From: Trichoplax adhaerens
Lineage: Eukaryota; Placozoa; Uniplacotomia; Trichoplacea; Trichoplacidae
DNA length: 64,000 nucleotides
Direction: 5' to 3'
NCBI RefSeq assembly: GCF_000150275.1
Contig: NW_002060946.1
Coordinates: forward strand, 2,251,454 to 2,315,453
Part shown: positions 37,343 through 51,400 of the stretch, in pieces
Numbering within the stretch: position 1 is the first letter of the stretch
Layout of the letters: each line of letters begins with the position of its first letter
Made by a program: the position numbers and the translations under genes
Notes under the pieces: generated by a model
What the model was told of the DNA's origin: nothing
Databases searched by the model: none
The model's input: only the letters and a program-made list of their open reading frames with translations

Positions 37343-40300
37343 CTTAGAATTGGCCTAGTATATAGATAATAATTATAACAGAAATTGAATTAATAACATG
37401 CAATAGCTTAATTTTCAATCTTCTATAGAACACGCTGTATTACAAAGTATTTATGCAAAAATCGGTAGTAAAGTTAATCATATATTCTCTTCGAAAAACT
37501 TATAAGTGAAGTCTACAATGTAACTTACATATAATAGGCATAATTTATTTTCTGTGATGAATTTTATGTTAAATTATGGAGTGTAGTGATTTTCATGCTC
37601 GATACAACTACTGTGAAAACCCATCAGGATTTATGCTTTTACTATGATATGCTTTTGATGATTATGTTATTTATTTCCGTAAGCTTAATTTACAGAAGCA
37701 GGAATACACCATTCTAGGGCATATCGTGTAGAAATTATTAGACATACCTTTTCAAGGCTACATTACCTGACGCATATACATACATTTTAATTAGTTTAAA
37801 AAAATTATTACTGTATTTAACTACTATGCTCTACTAAAAGAAATTACAATATATAAATCTAATCTTATAGAAAAGTTATTAGTATTTGTCTGTAAGAATG
37901 ATCAATAAAATTTTATACGAGTACCTGCAATAAAACGTAATTACTAAAGGTTCAGCCTTGCTAAATTGTAAGAGTAGGATAATAGCGATCATAACGGCTC
38001 TTCTGACCTATATTTTACTAGTATATTACTGCTGTTTGCTTGATTATATTATTATTGAATTGGTTACGTTACTTGTTCCAAATGTAATTTCTTTAAGATA
38101 TGGGAACATTTGTACTCAAATTTAATTTCCCAGAAAATCATTAAATGATCAATTTTTAACCACTTTAATTTCGCTTACAATAGGGCAATGGCTCTATCAA
38201 AATTAGACAACGGCTATTTTTGACTTTACTTCAGAATTAATTTTTGAAGTCATCAAATGTGAATATCACTATTTAACCCTTTTACTCTATCCTGTTCTTT
38301 ACTTCTATAATTACGAGTCAGTATAAAAAATTTACGATCAAAAAAACTAAAATCTAGACCATCTCCATGAGTTGGATTTAAGATGGCCTTTATTGCTAAG
38401 TGCAGGACAATAGTAACATAGAGTTAAAGTAATGTAAATATTCCTTCGTACTTATTACTAAAATAAAGTCATTAAATAAGTGTTATAGCATGATAAGTTT
38501 ACTATCATTTCTTGAAATTTAGTCAGTAGAATAATCAATTACTATAAGAGATTACCTTATAATGGCAGCTTTCCTAGCTCAATAATAAAATTGCGCGCAG
38601 TAAATTAACTTAATAACTCTAAATCAAAGCTTTTTATAGACTCTGGTAGATTTCTTAATCTGATATGACTATAGTTACGTTAACAAGAGATCAGGGAAAT
38701 ATTTTTATGCGAAATACAATTGGCTTCAAATCTTGCAGCTTTATTATTGTAAAAATAGGATGTATAAAGTTCATGCAAATAGTCGATGCTAGCATAAGAC
38801 CAATGAGAATTATCGGATAACGAACCTGTTATTGAGATTTTAATGAAGAAACAAAGCAATTGTCTAGTAGCTTATTTTCAGTTATGTTAAACGCTTTTAT
38901 AATAATATCAAATATATCTTATTTCCACTTTTTAATATCAAAGCTTTAGAATCTTAGTTTTGGTCATGCGAACTAACAAATTCAGAAGATGATTTATATT
39001 TTAATATATAATTGGTAAAGATTGAAGATTTTTTGGAAGTTATTAGGAATTATAACTTGAAGTTTAGCTAATAAGTATTACTACCAATGTTATTGAATTA
39101 TCAAAATTAAGACAAATTTTTAAAAATTTATCTTCAAGATTACAATACTTGCTAAAGTTGACGATAAAGTAAATCAATAGTAATTATTTGTTGCATTTTA
39201 AATTATAACTAATATAAAAATGATAACATGAAAGAATAAAAGTCGACTTATTAAACTCTTTATGTGTCTATTCAAGAATAACTTGTATGAATTTTTAAAA
39301 TGCATTAATTTAGATTCTTCTATTGCTAGTCCATTTTCTATTATGGCATTCTTTAATAGAATGATAAGTAAACTAGCTATTTAAAGGATAATCTAAATCA
39401 GTTCGGTAAAGGTGTAATTTAAGTCAACAATAAGTATTGAAACATAATTATCGGCAGATGTTTTTACAATCCTATTCATTATTTTCCTCAAAAGGAATAG
39501 CGCTGTTAACCGTGAAATTATTCAACCTTCTATGTAACTTCAATACGTTATTTCATGTAATAGATGATCTTTGTCAACTACTAGTCCGAAACCATTCTAA
39601 AAAATTCATTGTTTGAAATCAAATCTATTGACGATGTTACGTTATAATAATTAGAATTGAAGTGCGCTCTAGTTCCAATTCCAAATGCGATACATTATTT
39701 GTTTTGGGATAGGCCCATTAAATAAACGTGGAGCCTTTTCTCATAAGGAGTATTTCCACATAAATTTAGCGTGAGACTTGCCAGTGAGTAAAGGAGTAAA
39801 ACGTATTGTAAAGCCTTATGAGCTATTTATATATACTTCCCTTCTCATTAGTGAACAAATCAGACCTTAGCATTAGAAAAATTCATTACCTAACTATAAT
39901 TTTAGCATTACTCATCGTAATATATCTTAAATATGATTGATAGGATAGCGATGAACATAAGATTTCCGATTTACGAATACAAGTTTTAGTAGTATTGTAT
40001 AGCAAATATCTAATAATTGCGTCAACTGTATAAACAGATGTTCAACTTTAGCTACTACGGAAATGAAGACATGTGTATATTTCGTATAATATGAGCTAAT
40101 GTTCACAAACTCTTCGGTATTAGATTATAGCTTCAAATATTATGGAAGAAAATACTAATGCGAAAGCATAGTTTGTATTGAATGATTCAGATAATTTTCC
40201 TACTATTGGACTGTAATCTAAATTATTCCATCTAGTCAAAAATCTAGTCCTAACAAAATTTCACTGTGATCTCAGCCAAAGCAGAATTTAAAAAGGCTTT

Positions 40301-42373
40301 TATTATGAGATTTCAGAATGATAGAGGAATGATTAACTAGTAACAACAAACTAAAGTAAAGTATCCTGAGCTCAAAGTGGATCGCAATCTCCTATTTTTA
40401 GTTCTTAAAAGTTATTAAGTTAATCTGTTTATGGAAACAACCTTGTCTATACCCAGACTTGATTCATCAAATAAAACACTTCCTCAAGTAAATAATCAAC
40501 ATATTCTAGAATATACTGTATAACTACAGTAATTAAACCTATTCACGTATCATATTAAGGTTTAAAATATATTACTGTATAAGTATCGCATCTATTAGCT
40601 TTAAGTTTATTATATTTACCTATAAAATTTCTAATAAAAAATTGTTTGATTAGATCTGAGCCAATATACCAATTTAGAAAAAAGTGGCGTACATTAAATC
40701 GATGATATGGCTTGTCAATAACTATTATAGCTAATTATTATAGATTAACAGTTCATGTTTTATGTTTCAATCAATTTATGTAAATACTCTACCTGAATAT
40801 TAATAATTTAATTACATACGCGTACAGTACATATGGCTAATATTAAACTGCCACAGTCGTAAAATACCGTGAAAGATAATCAACTGTTGATATTTAGAAA
40901 CATTAGTTCATGTTTGACTTAATAGGAAATTTATAGTAGAGACTGTAGTAAATTAAGCTCTGATTATATTTGGATTATACTTAAATTTGAACGTACTAGA
41001 ATTGAAAATAGTCTGTCTACAGTACTTGGATTATTCGTAGGTGCTAGTACCGATTGTTATGTAAAATTACTAATTATAGCTTATATGTCAAATATAAAGA
41101 TTCAATGCAAAATTATGTTCAACTGAAATAGTAATTCATGCGATAGAAATATCGTAATTAACAGAGCTGGACTTAATTTTTAAGGGATCCTAAATGATAC
41201 ATTTTGGATACGTTGGTATCCATTATTAGTAAATTTACTAAAATTATAACTCTGTATGCTGTCGGGTTATCATAATATCGAAAATCTATTTAAGACCGCG
41301 CCAATGATGAATAAAGCGCCTTTAGTGATTTCTCCAAATTCTTCGTGTGTTGCACTGACTACTTTAGTTGGCTAGGGATTGCCAAAGAAAGTGTACTTCC
41401 TTTATAGTGGATTGCCAAGTGACTTTAAAGACTCTAGATTGGTTCTAGTCTTTATTACCGGTAGCGGTACAGCGGTAGTAGTGATAGAAGAGAAAGTGTC
41501 TCTTCTCATTGTGTTACTGTACTTAGAGAAATTTTAGTCAGTAACATAAGCTAAAGATTGCCACTGTTCCTTTAGCTTTTAACTGCTCTCCAGATACAAC
41601 TTTCAATCCGACTGTTTCTATATTGCTGATAATTACGATTTTCAATATTTGATTCTAAAGTTGTAATGCAAAATTCTTCCTGTACCAACATGGTATGTAA
41701 TATACTAGGCTGCAAGCATACAGAATAGTACACCGACCTGTGGTATTATGGAATTAGTTCCCGTAATAAATTCTTACAAAAGGATATCATATCAATTCCT
41801 TTGCAGATAGAACTCTGTCAAAATCATTTCCAAACCTTAACTCAGTTTCCAGCTGTGGTAAGGTAATTTAGAGTATTTTTTTTGTATTCCATTATACTAA
41901 ATTTTGAAGCTATAATTTTACAGTAGTATTCATTACATGTAAAAAATATATCCTTTTCGACTTTAAAGTCCTTCCTACCTAGCGGAATTCAAAATTTCTT
42001 TGCAGTCCTTTACGTTACAAAGAAAATAATAACTAACTTGCTATTACGGGCGCACTTTATCAATTCAAACACTGCAATAAGTTAATTTTAAAATTTCTTT
42101 CATTAATAGATTTATAACCCAGCTTTCCTGCTGGAAATTATAGTATTGATTTTAGAATACCTTACCTGTAAATACTTCGGTAATTTCTCTATCTGGTTTA
42201 CAACAGAAATTGATCGATGACAATGTCGTGTAGGTGAGTATAAACAATATAAGATTTGATCAGTTGTAAACATTCAGTCCATTCCTGATGAGTCAAATAA
42301 CTTGAAAATATCGTGAACCAAGTTTCCACTACAATTGTTTTGATTTAAATAACTACTTTTAGATTCTTAAAAA
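37343..42373. other. Long spacer upstream of receptor gene 2, no gene seen
   Basis: About 5 kb of AT-rich sequence with frequent stops on all frames. No exon with homology, RNA gene or intact element was recognised. The promoter of gene 2 should lie at its left end. Confidence 0.55.
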
Positions 42374-43357
42374 TGTATTTTTACGGTATTACCATGCAGT
42401 TAGAATAGTTTAATAGTGCAGTTGTAACTAATATGGTAAAATTTCATTATTATATTGTAGGTAAGGTAAGTAATGCCTTAACGTAAGTCTTATTTCTAGC
42501 AGGCTGTCACTTATTTGATATTAATTGTTGTTGGGTGTAGATAGCAGCAAGATGATTCGAATTCTAGTTCACGATAGCTAAACTAGACGGTTAACATGCT
42601 TAGATTAGTGTAACACAGAGTAATATTGTATTCTAAGTTGATGATATATTTAGTAATGTCTACCGTAGTTATTGTCTTCAACGTGTAATAGATATTCCGT
42701 TAGAGGTTTAAGTATTAAATATAGCTAGCTTAGTAACTGTATCCTTTTAAAGAGGAGTGCTACAGTATTCACACTAGAGCTTCACATGAAAGGTGTAAAC
42801 TATCCTGTATTTGAAATGCTAATACTGAGGTGAGTAGCAAGTAAGGTGCTAAGATTGTTAAAGGCGGAAAAATATATAAGTGAGTAGTTCAGTACCGTAA
42901 AATAGCTCTTTCTCCTTAGAGGTCCTCAGCTGATCGATTGCGTTGTATCTTTATGAACGAAGTTTTGTTCAATAAATCTTAATTTTCTAAAGTCTTGAAG
43001 ATTCTTGATTCATCAACCTCATAATTAGATTAATATTATCTATGAGCAGTAGGCTAAAAATATTTACCGATTAAAAAGCTAAGTTAGAAACATTTCAGTT
43101 CCAGATGCCTTCCTTAGTAATACTGTACATAATTAGACCACAATTATTTACAATGTCGATAAATTTTAAACGAACGGGAACGATTCGAGTAAGCTAGTGT
43201 TATGAATGTGTCTGTGCTAATAAAAAAAGTTCTATTTTCACGGTACTTAGCTTGGTGTATGATTTACGTTTAAAAAAGGAGCGCTTAAGTCCATAGATTA
43301 CCTATAGACTTTTACTTTATGTCCCTCTTGTCGCAGACTTAGACTTAATTTATGGCA
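42374..43357 (+). mobile_element. Decayed family 1 related LTR with a second LTR-like insertion
   Basis: The first 250 bp follow the copy at 25354 (GTTAGAATAGTTTAATA and GCCTTAACGT blocks), and the last 290 bp follow its second half (GCGCTTAAGTCC ... CTTGTCGCAG). Between about 42630 and 43060 is extra sequence with its own TATATAAG box and TTCAATAAATC signal, so probably another LTR. Edges are approximate, and I found no target duplication. Confidence 0.6.
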
Positions 43358-46300
43358 TGAATACCTTAATTCCTTCCGAAAATACCTATAACCCTTATTA
43401 AATGGTTTATCTCATCAAAGTAGTACTACAGTATTACTAAATGTATATTTTAAAAACTGCGCTACTACATTGTCAAAAGAAATTTGATATGCAAATAAAA
43501 GTAATAACTTCAATAGTTAAAAACTAGATTAATAGACAAATTATTTCATTATTTTATTAGACTTGTGTAGTATCGTGTTATGAAATATGAGTCTTCTTTA
43601 TCATACCCATATGTAATTGATTTCTTATATGAATGGTTATTGTAGTGCCTTTAAATAAATTATAATAATTCATGATTTTATACTCTAATATTGCAACCTA
43701 CGACTGTCTGAAAATCAACATCGTACAATCATAAATAGTTTTCAATAATGTCTAGATGAAATGATCAGTCTAGTATGTTGTTAAAGATCTCTATAGCGTA
43801 TTCCGACAGATTTCACATATCGTTACATTTCTAGTGTCTAATCAATCGGTAGGCTTACTGTAATATATGCACATAGATAACCACTAGATTATTAATTTCT
43901 GTTTTATTATAGTAACAGTCAAATAATTTCTTATCTAGCAATTAGTAGTCAGCAGGACTTCAACCTAATATAATCTAATTAGTATAGATTAGGCAAGTTT
44001 AGTTAAGTAACAATTACCAATTACTTACTTTCAGATAATTTGTCTCTTATTTAAAGTATTGCTGATATTCACGTAACTAACACAAGGTTTTGAAAATTTT
44101 TAGCTGTATTAAAATGAAAAGTAATGAAAAATATATCGTAAAATTAAGGAATAGTGTAGGTGGTATTTAAGCATATTACGAACTTTACTAAGCGTAATAG
44201 AATTCCTTCTTAGTTATTTGTGCGCGGCATCATGTAGTCTTCTTTTGTTAGTGTTTAGTATCTAATATGGATAACAATATCGATGCGACGACAGAACTAG
44301 TACAAGAGCCCTACCCTCGAATTATTCAACAACATGAAAGGATCGAACTATTCACAGTTTAAAGTTACTAAGATATATGTAGCCTTGCACTCAAATAAAT
44401 AAATAAAAAATAAATGATATATTTTCCTTGTATAGATAAGATTTTATAGATGCATATGATAACTATGCATTTATGGGAAGTATTTTACGATATTGTTTTA
44501 ATACCAAAACGTAAATAGAATTTCATTTTCGGTTTTTTTTCTAGTTTATGAGTATTAAATTACTGCTGGCGCACTTTTTTGAATCAATGAAGACGTTACA
44601 GGTTCATGTATAATAAATATTCTTTATGAGCTTTTTTAATCAATTTTCGGATATATCTTAAAATACTGTGATATAAAATCAAATTTTCAAACTTCAGTAA
44701 TTTTCCAGTTAATTCAATTTTATCTTCCAACTTGCATTTACGTGAGAAAAAAATAGCAAACTTTACCATAATCTAGCAATCAGACTATCAGATTACATTG
44801 CTTTTTATTAATCAAAGTATATGAATTAATCAGAAGTGTTATTTGATGTCACTTTAAAGCGAATGCAATATAATTCTAATCCTGTCAGCTTCTAAAATAT
44901 AAGAGTAGCTTTTGCTCATTTAATTTTATCGGTGTTTCTATCTTTTATGCATCAGAAGAGTGTTAGTCATATTTTTTTTATTTTCGATTCCATTGTAAAA
45001 ATATTTTTCTAAATTACATTCAAGTCTACGTACAATAACAATCTCTTATTAGGATATTTATTCAATGATATGTTCGTAGATCAAAAACTAATCACATCTA
45101 AACAAGTCGAGACGGACAGTACCGAATGTTTAATTAATAAATGATAGGAATTAGATCAGAAATGTGCTATTATTTAGATTTCTCCTAATAAAAAGGGTAA
45201 AATAAGCATCTTTTGGCTACCTTATTTGATAATTTCATCAATATTTTTCAGTTTCTATTTATTTTACTAAATGGTTAATAAATGATGTCAGTTAGTTCTC
45301 ATTAAAACTGGGACTAACCATAAGGGCTAATATACTTCCTTTCCGATAAATGTTATACTATTATCATTTTATCAAGTTCTAAATAGCACCTACGCAATTC
45401 GAACAAATAGAAATAACGCTTTATGACTTAGTCACAATTAGATCATTTTATCAGCTTTGAGGTTTATCCATGAAATAATATTTAGGTTGCCTGAGATCGT
45501 CTCTGTCTGCCGGGCTTTCAATAGGCAACATAGGTTGATATTGTATCCTAAATTTGTGATCGCGTCAAATAATAAAGACCGGTAATCAATACCTGTGATC
45601 ATCTTCTACGGAATGGATGTCATTCATAAATCACAAGTTTAAAATTACCAATAAAAGATCTATACCTTCGTATTACGTGGCCATTAGAGCAATATTGCCA
45701 AATTTTCAATTTATCAATTAATTTATCAATTAATCCAATAATTATAATTTATAGAACATATATACAACTCATTTCTATGACCAAGTTAAAATGATTGCAT
45801 TTCATTAAATTGCTATTATAAATACACTATTCATGGTAATAGTTATACTAGAAACAATTGCAAAATTGTAGTTACCAAATAAGAATAATGAACGTTGATT
45901 GATTTAGTTTCTTGTTTCTGATTTAATGAAATAAATTTTAGTATTTGATATAGGGTTCTTTAAACTTATGAGTCTTAATAGAATTATTATTATGGGTAAT
46001 AAATCATATCAAAGAAATATCAAAACGGCGTCATTAATTGGTTCCGTTAGGGAAAGTTAAAATCATATGCCAACTCTATTCATCTAGTAAAAACAGGAAT
46101 TTCTTTAGTGTATATTATGCAGGCTGTACTAGTAGCACAGACAAACAATTTAATCATCATTTATTTTTCTACTCTATTTAAATAAAACTTCCGTTAAGAA
46201 ATTTTATGTGAATGGATCAAAGTTATCAAAATAATGCAACGTTATACCAGCGCTGCATATGCTATCAAGTAAAATGAATTCTAATTAATTCATAAATGTT

Positions 46301-48467
46301 CTATTCGTTTTCTTAAATCAATAGATTCTCCATTTCTATAGAATTTAATAATTAAATTGGCACATAAGATAATCTGGAGCTAACTTAATTTTAGTTTAAC
46401 CTTTCTTTGGTTCATGATAGTATTTTAATAATGTTATTATGTGTTGCTGTACTAAATTAGCATATTACAATTTATTGAATCCTAACCATTTATATAAATT
46501 TATTTAAGCTTTAAGTAAGCACGTAGAATACATCTGAGAAATTTTAGTAACAGATTAAATCATTTTAAAGCATTTTGAGTCCAATTCGATTTTAAAGAAT
46601 AATATTCAATTAAATTGCGATGATATGCTATATGTTTACAATTTTATAAGACATCAATAATATTAGTGGCCCTACCCTATTCATTTATAAGTAATCTCCT
46701 AGCCCATTCGTACATTACTGAAATGCCAAACTTAGATTTACTCTTAAACACTAAGTATTGTGTCATTACTTATTTAATTACGACAACTACGCAAAAGTTA
46801 CTCCGTAACAATTAATAACACGTACCATAGTTCGCTTTTCGTAGTATTCTAGCACCGCAATATATTGATACGTTGTTATTGATGGTTTCAGGAAGTAATA
46901 AAAGGATTAAAGCCACGGCTTAAGTTCGTTAGCTCAAATAGACTGTACTGGGAATAAAATTGCATGAGGCTTGCATAATAAGTATATTTGTCAGTAAATT
47001 ATGATACGAACTATTACGTAATAGGAAATTCTTATGCAGTAATCTATATTTCAGTGAAGTTTAGATGTCATGGTCAGTCTTGATAGAAACTTATCGTTAC
47101 TATGGTCTCCTAACGAAAGAAGATCGCCAATAATTGGAGTCGTAATTGTCGAAGAGGACAGAGCTAATTAATAGCTACTGTGGAGTTATAGTAATTATTA
47201 ATGACCAAATTTGTAGATCCGTCAATATATCTAATTTCTTTAGTTAGAAAAAAATCAGAAGTTACCAACAAGTAACTGAACACAAGCTAAATCAAAACAG
47301 ATATATTACCAGCAAGTAACAAGATCAAAACTAGACAAAAACTCATCGATCAATGTAGCTCTCTCTCTGCTATCTTAGCTTACACAGGCCTTAAAAACTG
47401 TCTATTTTTGTGCAGTCATACTCGAGTACAAATTACTAATTTAAAGCAATTGCACTATGTAAAGAACTATATCTACACTAAATATTGATAATTAATATTA
47501 CATATTAGTCATCGTATCAGCGATAAATTTCATTGCGTGAACATAACAGCTAGCTTATAGGTTTAATCCCTCGTTGCAAACCTCGGTTTGTATGATTAAA
47601 GCCATAACCGAAATAGTTAACTCAGACTGGTATGTTTGCAAACGATTGATGTCAAATTCAGTCAAATTACGTAGGTAAAGCATTGTTATGAAAAAAAGAA
47701 TCCTTTTGATATGAAAATCGTCAAACATTTATTAGTAACAATTAGGTTTAACAGGATAAAAAATGATAATTTATAAACAGTTAAGCACTCCTTAGTGACG
47801 ATAATGTATCATCAGGGATCGCGAACAACAATTAATTGCATTTTACTGCAGGCGTCATTACAAGAGAACATCCAGTATTTGAATAAAATGTTTACATTTT
47901 ATTCGATATCCGTTGTTACTAATCAAATATACCGCTTTAAAATATCCACCGGAAGACAAGGTAAATGCTTCAGTAATGTTTCGTTAGCGATAAATAGTTT
48001 TATATTTCAAGTTGAAATCAATGTAAAATAATAGTCAAGAAGTAGCTTGATAATATCGTGAATACTCCTAAAAGTTAATTTATATATTTCCTACGGGTAA
48101 CGCTATAACTTTATAGCGGATGAATGATACCTACATCACACCCATTCTAACTTTACAACGTCTCAGATAAGGTAATGTAACGATCGACTACGAATAATAA
48201 AAGTTAACTAGAATGCTAGCACCCTCAAAATAAAAGTATGATGAAGAGTTTAGTGACAATCATGATCATTGCACAAAAGGTTATTGAAAGAAATTATATT
48301 TTAACATTTTTTCATAAGAATTACAAAGCCATAAATTAATACGGGATAAATTCATGAGACGTTATTAATTAGCACAAGGATATCATCCGCTGTTATCTAA
48401 AACGCAGATACGTGGTGCGCGAATATACCTATACTCTCATATGTACGAATAAGTTCTTCGCAAAATG
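43358..48467. other. Spacer downstream of SLC35B4, nearly featureless
   Basis: No supported gene except the doubtful exon-like patch at 45451-45586. A 78-codon plus-strand frame at 47795-48031 has no splice or homology support. No clear AATAAA follows the SLC35B4 stop at 48468. Confidence 0.5.
45451..45586. other. Orphan exon-like segment, strand uncertain
   Basis: A locally GC-richer patch in an otherwise featureless spacer. On the minus strand 45451-45547 follows an acceptor and gives 31 codons ending in TGA (LPIESPADRDDLRQPKYYF is included), like a terminal exon. On the plus strand a segment from about 45488 to 45586 sits between AG and GGTAATC and is open (LPEIVSVCRAFNRQHRL). Both cannot be right. 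No matching neighbour exon was found, and neither peptide is recognised. It may be a remnant exon or chance. Confidence 0.2.
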
Positions 48468-51400
48468 TTAATCACTCTTAGACTTTGTAACGGTAGCGTC
48501 CTTTGTGCTACTTTGTTCTTGTGATGAGGAAGCTGCCTTTCGTGATGCTTGAAAAAAAGCAAGACTACCTCCAAATACAAGAATTGTCCCAAGCCAATGA
48601 TACAGTGTAAATGGGTTATTAAAATATAACACCGAGATGACCAAGTTAGCAAATTTACGTAAAGTTACCACCAAAGTAACAGTTAGCGAGGAACATTCTG
48701 AAGTCAGCACAAAAACGGAACGAATACAGATATACGTGATTTCATAAAAGACATAAAGTTAAGGAAATATTACGATTAGATATTCAATATGAAAAATAAA
48801 ATTGCTGATACCTAATTTATTAATTAAGCCATGCTTGCCACAAACTGCAACGTTGCTTTAGCGATAAATTATACAAATTGTGCAGCAAGGTAAATTTTTA
48901 AACATTAAAAGGATATTGAGTGATAACATTGCAAAATAGCAGGAACCATAACATTGTGAAACCATTTTCAGGCATATAGGAAAAATTCGCATAGGCTACG
49001 CACAGTAAAAAATATTAATAAAGATAACGATAAATAGTAGCAACGATCGAAAATTATTCCACAGAAAGAATGTCATAGTTAAGATTATAATTAAATTAAT
49101 GAGCATCTATAATAATTAGTACTTACGTGGTTGTGAGAATATATTAATATGATGCCTGATATCGCTTTGTAGCAACAAGAACGCAGGCAAAGGTAGTAAG
49201 TGCTGTAACAATTTTATTGATCAAATATTTATAATATTAAGATACGAAATCGTATTGTAAAACGTAAAATTTTTGCAACTTGAAAGCAAGGAAAATCGAT
49301 AAACTGAAATAATTGATAGCTGACCGTATAAAACAAGGCCTCCTTTGGATGCTTCCCGTATTTTTTATATAACTGCTCCTATGAATACAAAGTATTTAAG
49401 GCTCTATTTCAATATGTTGTGTATAGGAATGTAAGTTTAGAAATTACACAGATACAGTGTACGGAATTTAAGACTAAGTTTACCTGTTGAATACCTAAGT
49501 AAGCGGACGTAAATAATGCAATAAAGACCATGATTGTTCCTATGTACGGATAATTTAAATTTTACGATATCAAGCTTTAATTTCACGAAGCCTCATGTAC
49601 TATATGATAATTGTAGTTTACCAATCGTCATTTCATGTAAGTCTGAGTCAATCTGTGCCTTGTCACTAGCCTCTGCTGTCTGGATGATGTCAAGATTATG
49701 CAAAGAATGAATAATTATACTTAGTTTAAGATATCCAAGTCTGTTCATGTCTGGATAATTCATGATTTCACTACTTCAAACTCGTAGTTAAAAGATTAGG
49801 TTCATAAAGCCAATAAAGATTAGTAGGCTTTATAACGAATGTCTGGATTTTATTATGGTTGCAGTCAACATTATTAGTCTAACAGCAAGCATACAATATT
49901 AGATATAGTTGGTCGTAATTTTGAAGATTTTGACAACTCTATATCTACGCTAGGCGTAGATATAGCGGACGATACATGTTAATAAATCTGGTACGTGCTC
50001 TTTCAGATAATTGTTTTGAAAACTTACCTTGGCTGATACAGAGGCCATTGTGCACATAGAAATTCCGATAGTTACTGCAACTACTGCTGCATATGTAGAT
50101 TTTGAATAGCTTTTCTTCAAAAGTAGTATTCCTAAAGTCATATTTGCCAGCAGAGATCCCTTTTACGGTAATAAATAAAACAAAAGTTAAAGACGACTAA
50201 ATTAAATTACTTGAAATCGCTGAGACCGAGTTTAGTTTTGAATTAAAATTAATGTAATCATTAGTATTTTTCTCTAATTTACATCTAGCTATGAGAATGA
50301 CACACATTCAAGTGAGCTACAAGATTTGAAGAATGTAGTTATATCTGCTTTAGTTATAATGTTGGTACAACCTATAATTTCGTGCAACTTCAATTGCATT
50401 ACTGTACATAATTTATTGTGTTGTTGTTCGAAGTGGTGAATACTATATCTCCTTCACATAACTATACTGATAATATTTGACGATAGCAAGATCAATACTA
50501 ACATTTCATACTTCAAAAGATATTTCATCATGTATCACTTCACTTCTATAACCACTCTGTATTACATATGCAACGTTATACACTTACACATCTGTATAAT
50601 GTATAGGAATAATTATGATTATTTATGATACAATGCTACTGTAATAATAATCTTATCTAATAATGTTGACTTCGATGAAAATTATCAAAGTATCATCGTT
50701 TAAATAATTATGGATAGGCCAAAGCAAGCATTTCATAATGAAGATTTCAATAAAAATAAATTAAAGTCTACTTACCGATTTAAGGATGATATGCAACGGT
50801 ATTGGTATACTGAAACTAAGCGCATAATTATTAATGACGCTAGTGCAGAAGAATAGCAGATCCACGAATATGTATGCCCTAGATTGAGTCACATAAGCCC
50901 ACATAGAAACTGAATCAATAAGATCATCAAGCACAAATAATGATATTCTGGACCTATTTGTGAAATCCACGCTACAGATTTTTAGTTTCTTTATCTATTC
51001 CTAATGGATATTTATAGATAAGAGTTGACAAGAATACTTTTAACTTTTTCGTCTCGTTAGTATGATTATAAGGAAAGCTTTCATATATTAATTTACTGTG
51101 AGAACTACTACATGTAAAATGGTCTGATAACTGTTGTATGATCTTATATATAATCCTACTGAATTCAATTTGCATTTTTGATCTTATTACTTGGGTGCTT
51201 GCACAAGCCATATAATGGATTACAGTGTATACGTAGTGTACAAATACTTCAAGAGCAGTACTAATATGGATTACTCAATTATGCACAACAGTAGCAAAGG
51301 GTAAACCTCTATGGTAAATATCATCATAGCCATTCAATATTCTATTCGTGCTGTACATAAAATTGCTTAATATAAGATATTTTTTAAAGTGTAAGACAAT

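Noticed and set aside
48468-48698. Starting the last SLC35B4 exon at the CTTCAG acceptor inside the open frame
   Set aside because: That would drop YICIRSVFVL, which is conserved in SLC35B4 and joins perfectly through the AT-AC intron.
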